From NCBI GenBank assembly GCA_023053685.1, contig JALIGW010000005.1, positions 25,522,501 to 25,586,500 of the forward strand: a stretch of 64,000 nt of DNA. Direction: 5' to 3'. Source of the stretch: Diadophis punctatus similis (taxonomy: Eukaryota > Chordata > Lepidosauria > Squamata > Dipsadidae). The translations under genes and the position numbers were made by a program. The notes beneath the pieces are model-generated. The model ran no database searches. It was given only the letters and a program-made list of their open reading frames with translations, and was not told the DNA's origin. Positions 57,984 through 64,000 of the stretch are shown piece after piece. Numbering within the stretch: the first letter of the stretch is position 1; every line of letters begins with the position of its first letter.

Positions 57984-60292
57984 GGATTCCAGAGGGAACT
58001 TGGGGAGATACCTGAAACCCTGGTACACAATTCGGCTGACTCCCTGGTGGCTGCTTGGAACACCGCAGCATCAGGGGCTCTAGACCGAATTGCGCCTAAG
58101 CGACCTCTCCGTGGCAGTGGATCCCGGAAAGCTCCCTGGTTCACCGAGGAGCTCCGGGAGATGAAACGCCAAAAGAGACGTCTGGAGCACCGCTGGAGGA
58201 CCAAGAGGGCCGAATCTGACCGAACACTATTAAGAATTTACATCAGATCTTATTTAGTGGCGATAAGGGCGGCAAGACGATCCTATCTTTCCGCTCTTAT
58301 TGCGTCCGCAGATTCTCGTCCAGCCGCCTTGTTTAGGGTGACTCGCTCCCTCCTTGGAAAAGGGGGGAGCGAGGAACACTTACAAGGCAGAGCTGAGGAA
58401 TTTGCTGAGTTTCTGTCGGATAAAGTCGCTCAGATTCGGTCAAACTTGGACTCTGGCAGGGCAGAGTCCATAGAGGTGACAGGGGCAAGTCCTAGTCCAT
58501 CATTGTGGGAGGAGTTTGGGCCTGTTTCTCCCGATGATGTGGACAGGGCTATGGGAGCGATGGGTACCTCCACCTGTTTATTGGACCCATGCCCCTCCTG
58601 GCTGGTCTCGGCCAGCAGGTCGGTGGCACGCGGCTGGATCCAGGCGGTGATCACCGCTTCTTTGAGGGAGGGATCCGTACCGCAGTCGTTAAAAGCTGCG
58701 GTGGTGCGACCCCTCCTGAAGAAGCCTTCCCTGGATCCAGCTGATTTGAAGAACTATCGTCCAGTCTCCAACTTACCTTTCTTAGGGAAAGTTGTGGAGA
58801 AGGTGGTGGTGACTCAGCTTCTGCAGCTCCTGGATGAAACAGACCATCTAGATCCTTACCAGTCGGGCTTCAGGCGCGGCTACAGTACAGAAACTGCCTT
58901 GGTTGCCCTGATGGATGATCTCTGGCGAGCCCGGGATGGAGGAAATTCCTCCATCCTGGTGCTACTTGACCTCTCAGCGGCTTTCGATACCATCGACCAT
59001 GGTATCCTTCTGCATCGGCTCGGCGAGTTGGGAGTGGGAGGCACCGTTTTGCGGTGGTTCTCCTCTTATCTCGCCAATCGGATGCAGTCGGTGTTGGCAG
59101 GTGGGCAGAGATCGTCCCCTAGGCCCCTATCATGTGGGGTGCCTCAGGGGTCGGTTCTCTCGCCCATCCTGTTTAATATCTACATGAAACCGTTGGGTGA
59201 GATCATTCGCAGACATGGGGTGTGTTTCCATCAGTACGCTGACGACACCCAGCTGTACATCACCACCCCGTCTGACTTCAGGGAGGCAGTTGATGTAATG
59301 TGCCGCTGCCTGAACGACGTTAAGATCTGGATGGGGAGGAACAGACTCAGACTCAATCCCGACAAGACTGAGTGGCTGTGGATATTGCCTCCTAAGGACC
59401 ATGACAACTATCCCTCCTTGGTCTTTGAGGGTGCGAAACTGACTCCCTCAGACCAGGTCCGCAACTTGGGGGTCCTCCTAGATCCACAGCTAAAATTGGA
59501 TCACCATCTTTCTGCTGTGGCTAGGGGGGCCTTTGCACAGGTTCGCCTGGTGCACCAGTTGCGGCCATACTTGGAGAAGGAGGCTCTACTCACGGTCACT
59601 CATGCCCTTGTCACCTCGCGTTTGGACTACTGCAATGCGCTCTACATGGGGCTACCCTTGAAGAGTATCCGGAGACTTCAGCTGGTACAAAATGCGGCTG
59701 CGCGTGCTGTGGTGGGTGTGCCAAGGTACACCCACGTGACACCAATACTCCGCCAGCTGCATTGGTTGCCCATCGGTCTCCGGGTCCAATTCAAGGTGTT
59801 GATCACCATCTTTAAAGCCCTTCATGGCTTAGGACCAGGATATCTTCGGGACCGCATTCTGCCTCATACTTCCCTCCGACCGGTTAGGGCCCACAGAGTT
59901 GGCCTCCTCCAGGTCCCGTCGGCCAAACAATGCCGGCTGGCGGGCCCTAGGGGGAGAGCCTTCTCTGTGGCTGGCCCCGTGCTCTGGAACCAACTTCCCC
60001 CAGAGACCCGAACCATCCCCACTCTGCTGGCCTTCCGAAAAGCCGTTAAAACATGGCTTTTCCTGCAGGTGGGGGGGATAGCTTAATCCACCTGAGATCA
60101 CCCCCCAAGTATGTATGATATCGAATGAATGTTGCTGTTTTAATATTGTTTTTAATAATTTGTATTTGTTTTTTAATCACTTGCATTTTGATTATTCTTG
60201 TATTTTTTTTCCTGTTGTACGCCGCCCTGAGTCCTTCGGGAGTTGGGCGGCATATAAGAATAACAAAATAAAATAAATAAATAAATAAATAA
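56920..60292 (+). mobile_element. Nearly full-length L2-clade LINE
   Basis: About 3.4 kb, the usual size of an L2 element. It has a GC-rich 5' region, one long endonuclease-RT frame with a single stop, a ~200-base 3' UTR containing GTACGCCGCCCTGAGTCCTT and GGGAGTTGGGCGGCATATAA, and a terminal AAAT tail. The RT motif LDLSAAFDTIDHGILLHRLG is of the L2 type and not the CR1 type (LDFSKAFDTV). It lies ~130 bases after the ATTCT tail of another LINE in the same orientation. No clear target duplication was found. The 5' limit is approximate. Confidence 0.9.
57984..60086 (+). pseudogene. L2 LINE ORF2, C-terminal part with reverse transcriptase
   Basis: In frame with the endonuclease part and open to its natural stop; the first Met is at 58047 (679 codons from there). 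RT blocks by residue from that Met: NYRPVSNLPFLGKVVEK (236-252), SGFRRGYSTETAL (273-285), LDLSAAFDTIDH (307-318), GVPQGSVLSPILF (364-376) and the catalytic YADD (397-400). NPDKTEWLW and LGVLLDPQL follow. The C-terminus has TRLDYCNALYMGLP-type thumb and tail blocks and ends TWLFLQVGGIA. Function: target-primed reverse transcription of the element's RNA. Except for the upstream stop, no lesion is evident. Confidence 0.92.
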
Positions 60293-62103
60293 GGGCCAGA
60301 AAACATGAGGTTATTTTTATCATCTATTTTCCTGGTAAGTGCCAGCCCTCTCACTGGACTTTACCTTTTAAGCAGCTTTCCAATTAAACCTGATCTCCAC
60401 CTTCCAACTACTTCCAGCCAAAGCTGCAAAGACATTGGATGCCAAGCAGACTGGCCATCCTGTTCTTGCGGTCCTATCCGCATCTTATATATATTTTTAC
60501 CTATTCATGGGTGTTTTATTACTTCTGCTCCTTGTAATTCTTATATCTACTATATAATCTCTGCAAATATTAATAAGTAAAGTTAAGGTAAAGATGTTTA
60601 AATGTATTCTTTGCTTGGGTCTTGCCATATAATTTTTAGGAAACAGGTGTTTACTACTGAAGGTAAAGTAGCAGACATGATGACTGGATGTGTTGGGAAA
60701 GGGTAAATTGGCCCTAAAGAAATTGATGAGACAATAAAATAAATTATGGAGCCTAGGACTCAAAAAATTCAGGTGTTAATAGGGATTAATATTGCAATAT
60801 GTTCTGGAGTCGGGATTGCTCTGTCTTCAATGTGTCACTGCACTTCTGATGAGATATAAATTGTGATTTGACCATTCTTGGTTCTGCAGTGTGAAAATCC
60901 CGAGACAAGAGTTGCCTAAAAGCCTTTCTTCCCAGGGGCAAATTTACTTTTTATGTAGACACTGCTGATAGTAGGAACACAGTGTAAATTGGGTCAATTG
61001 AGGAAAGTGTCAATAAAAGCCTTATGCCTCTATGAACAAATTGGCACTCTATAGGGAATTCTCTCAGCCTTAACTATAGGCAGAGTGGAAAATGGTTGGA
61101 TAGGTGTTCAAAATTCAATATAATGTTCACATATATACATGCATACACACATTCACAAGAGATTCCTGAGCTTTGGTTCACAGGATATGGGAGCATACAC
61201 CGTTTACCCCATCTAGTGAAGTTAGAATAATGAGTGTTGTAGCTATCCTTATTTGTAAATGCAGCATTAAAGTCTCTTAATATATCTACATTAATTTTAG
61301 AAAGCAAATAAAATAGACGTGATTATTCAGTTTTTCCTGATGTGAGAGTTCTTTGTTTCATAATGTTCCTGTACAGTAAAGTTCATGATATTAGTTTCTC
61401 TTTGGATTATAATTTTTGAGATGGTTGTTACAAATGACCATGGCTCCATACATCTATACCTGTGTGCAAAAATTCTTGACACTTTTCTGGATGATATATA
61501 TGGTCTCAGAGGGCATACATAGCTTAAAGGAGAGGCTACTGTTGCTGTTAAAAAATGAAAAAGCAAAATACTAATATCTAAAGCTTGAGATAAGGTGCTA
61601 TATTAAATCCTAAAAACATCCTGAAAATTAAATTACACACTGCTGAGCGGTGGGGCAAACTACCTACGAGCAACAAAATCAATAATGGATTTGGCTGCAG
61701 ACCAAACATACAACAAGCAGTTCCTTGAGCTCACCTTTGCTATAAATTCTTATTCACTGAGGAGCAATAATTATATTCTTCACAAGCGATGACATCAGGG
61801 AGCTACACTTGATATATATTTGTGCATCTGCATCTCCAATTAATTTAAAATTTTCAGCACAGAAAACAGATGCAAGTATATGCAGTCACAACAGAGCAAT
61901 CCCTAATACTGTCACACACAAAGAGAGAGAGAGATTAAAACTTTTATAAAGGTTCTGAATAAACGATGCTGACATTTCGGCATTTTATCACAAGAAATTG
62001 TGTTTTGAACAGGTCCTGTAAGTTGTGTTATATTTTGCAATTTATCTTTCCTAACTTGCACATTTCTAGATGGTCTGAAATAGCATAATGGACAGAATAT
62101 GTA
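60293..62103. other. Gene-free stretch
   Basis: AT-rich. No supported gene; short frames lack domains. Confidence 0.55.
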
Positions 62104-62493
62104 CAGGTAGGCCATGACTTGCAACCATTCATTTAGTGATTGTTCAAAGTTATGACTGTGCTGAAAAAAGTGATTTATGCAATTTATCCTTGCACATTTA
62201 TGCAATTTATCCTTGATCATTGCAGTGTCTCTGCAGTCACATGATCAAAATTTGTGCTCTTGGCAGCCATTGTGGATCTCTGATGGTTACAACTTTCCAG
62301 GGTCACATAATTGTTGCTGGTTGTCCTTCTCAACCAAACAACCAACAAACAAAGTCAATGGGACAAGCCAGATTTACTGACTGCATGCTTAATGACTATG
62401 GCAGAAAAGTTCATGAAATCAGGCCGAATTCACTTAATAACTTAGCAATGGAAGTTCTGGTCCCAATTGTGGTTGTAAGTCAAGGACTTCCTC
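62104..62493. mobile_element. TA-target MITE (CAGGTAGTCCTC family)
   Basis: Left end CAGGTAGGCCATGACTTGCA after TA; right end GTAAGTCAAGGACTTCCTC before TA. The interior is diverged from the other copies (TTCAAAGTTATGACTGTGC, TGAAATCAGGCCGAATTCAC). A short direct duplication (TTTATGCAATTTATCCTTG) sits at 62,175-62,215. Confidence 0.82.
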
Positions 62494-62498
62494 TATAG

Positions 62499-62631
62499 CA
62501 GAAGTGTCAAACTCGCGTCATCATATAGTTGTCACGTGCCATATCGCAATTTTTCCCCTTCGCTAAAATGGGGGTGGGCATGGCCAGCATGTGGTGCATC
62601 CAGTCTGCAGGCCATAAGTTTAACACCCCTG
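62499..62631. mobile_element. hAT-type MITE (GTCAAACTC family), 133 bases
   Basis: Begins CAGAAGTGTCAAACTCGC and ends GTTTAACACCCCTG with a perfect 8-base duplication CTCTATAG (62491-62498, 62632-62639). The duplicated target overlaps the tip of the adjoining TA MITE, so this element came later. Same length as the copy at 15868. Confidence 0.93.
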
Positions 62632-62639
62632 CTCTATAG

Positions 62640-63971
62640 GTTAAAGGGAATTAACAGACTTCAATTAATCAGATTAGTGTACCTTAAATTCAGTTAATTT
62701 TTTTTAAAGGAATCATATCAAAATAATGCTATTGGGTCACCTGCAGCCTATGGGATCCACTTCTTGCTCTGTTTTTTTCTACCTTCTACTTTTTTCTACC
62801 TTCATCCTTCAAACGTCAGCGAAAGTAAAAGATTTGTCCTATATACAGTATACTGCTTATATACTGCTTATATAAATGTTTACGTACTGTTTTATTAATG
62901 TTGAAACCTCCTTGCAACAAATTCAATTTCAGTTCTATTAACTTGGACTGCTGGACTAACCCATCTCAACAGTGCTCTAATGATTTTAGACTTGTTCTTT
63001 CCTTACTTGTAATTTACACAAATAGAAGAACTTTCAGATTTATTATCTCAAGTGCAGTTAGGTCTGTACAAATGAGTGTTAAAAAATCATATATAAGATT
63101 TTAGTAGAGCTACAAGAAACATCTGACTCATATCATTTGATATAGGAGAAAGGGAAAGAAGTTCGACATACAGTGTTCCCAGAATACTTTGTTTGGTATT
63201 AATGTGCCAAGCAACAGTTTTCAAAGAACGCACACTAGCAAATATCTCTTACTGCAATCCTTGGAAGAGTCAAAAGTGAAAACCTTTTCAATTTTTACAA
63301 CCATGCCTCTGTGGTGGACGGAGTCATTTGGCAGACTTCTGAGGCAATTTGTCTAGGATCGAGCTATTTCCCCCAGCATCTTGAAAAATCAACATTTCTT
63401 TATGTTCCGAAGGCTCACCAACAAAATGAACAAAAGGCAACCCTAAAGAAAAACCTGTCGCTAAATGTTAAGCAAAATCCAATTCAGACTTGGAGGAGGA
63501 GGCAAAAAAAGAAGAAGAAGAAGAACATGATGTGCAATCTCCTTTAGATAGCCTTAGAGATAGCTTTTTCCATTTGCAAGAATGTGCATTTCTGGTTTTT
63601 CTATGTTAACATTGGTTAAAATGTTAAATGTAAAATGTTTGTTAACATTTAACCTTTATGTTTTATGTCAAAAGTATAGTAACAAGTGCTTTGGTTCCCC
63701 AGCATTCCCCCTTTTTTCCCAAGTGTTTATATGTTTATCCATAAACCACTTTGCCCTGATTTTTGCATTTCATTAAATAGATAAATGTGAAGGGTAGACA
63801 AACTGGTACCCTGAAGATGTTTTAAGCTTCATCCTCAAACAAAGGCCTAGCAAAAATATACTATGTGAGAGCTCTAATCCAAAACCAGTGGAAGGCACCC
63901 AGAATGCCAATCCCTCATATAACTTGATAACTTTCTTTCTTTAAATACCTAACAAGATAAATCTCTCCTAT
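62640..63971. other. Gene-free stretch
   Basis: No supported gene. An A/GAA-rich run is present at 63,500-63,530. Confidence 0.55.
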
Positions 63972-64000
63972 GAGAGCCAATTTGCTGTAGTGGTTAAGGC
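63972..64000 (+). mobile_element. Start of a Sauria-type SINE, cut by the window edge
   Basis: GAGAGCCAATTTGCTGTAGT followed by GGTTAAGGC matches the tRNA-like head of the SINEs at 13862 and 24630, including the A-box region. The rest lies outside the window. Confidence 0.85.

Noticed and set aside
28438..64000. Further RSPH14 exons
   Set aside because: I found no plus-strand frame resembling the armadillo repeats of RSPH14 after the first exon. A translated search is needed to exclude short exons.

Overview
The window looks like nuclear DNA of a squamate reptile, most probably a snake. It is AT-rich and dominated by transposons and microsatellites. The evidence for a squamate is the mix of young L2-clade LINEs, CR1 LINEs, an ATTCT-tailed LINE resembling the one described in snakes as Snake1/CR1-L3, an R4-like relic, tRNA-derived SINEs of the Sauria type, many short hAT and TA-target MITEs, and long GATA arrays of the Bkm type. 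There is no bacterial or viral gene organisation, no CRISPR array and no rRNA or bona fide tRNA gene. Most long open frames are repeat translations.

Only one host-gene segment was recognised: a CpG-rich promoter and first coding exon of a radial-spoke gene that I read as RSPH14 (RTDR1), at about 28.06-28.44 kb on the + strand. A consensus RFX X-box lies 34 bases upstream of its ATG, as expected for a ciliary gene, and the exon ends at a GT splice donor. A run of seven C near the 5' end puts the ATG out of frame with the rest of the exon, which could be an assembly homopolymer error or real decay. I recognised no later exon, so if the gene is real the remaining ~35.5 kb is intron 1 sequence or beyond.

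Layout: 0-25 kb is gene-free DNA with hAT and TA MITEs, SINEs, L2 3' ends, an R4-like relic (about 9.9-10.9 kb) and large microsatellites. 25.6-27.35 kb holds two antisense LINE fragments, the second a young 5'-truncated L2. This abuts a single hAT terminus and then a CpG-rich palindromic tandem repeat that runs up to the promoter. 28.5-36 kb has a GA tract, an ATTCT-type LINE relic, a foldback element and a CR1 copy with an antisense CR1 inside it. 36-50 kb is rich in nested MITEs, several with exact target duplications or visible empty sites, and contains repeat-poor stretches that may be conserved noncoding DNA. 53-57 kb has degraded LINE pieces and a Penelope-like remnant with inverted ends. 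56.9-60.3 kb is an almost full-length L2 whose endonuclease-RT frame is broken by only one stop codon. 60.3-64 kb is gene-free with two MITEs and a SINE cut by the window edge.

The genes do not form a pathway. The interest lies in the ciliary promoter, the palindromic repeat beside it, the near-intact L2, and the nested insertions that record their own relative ages.
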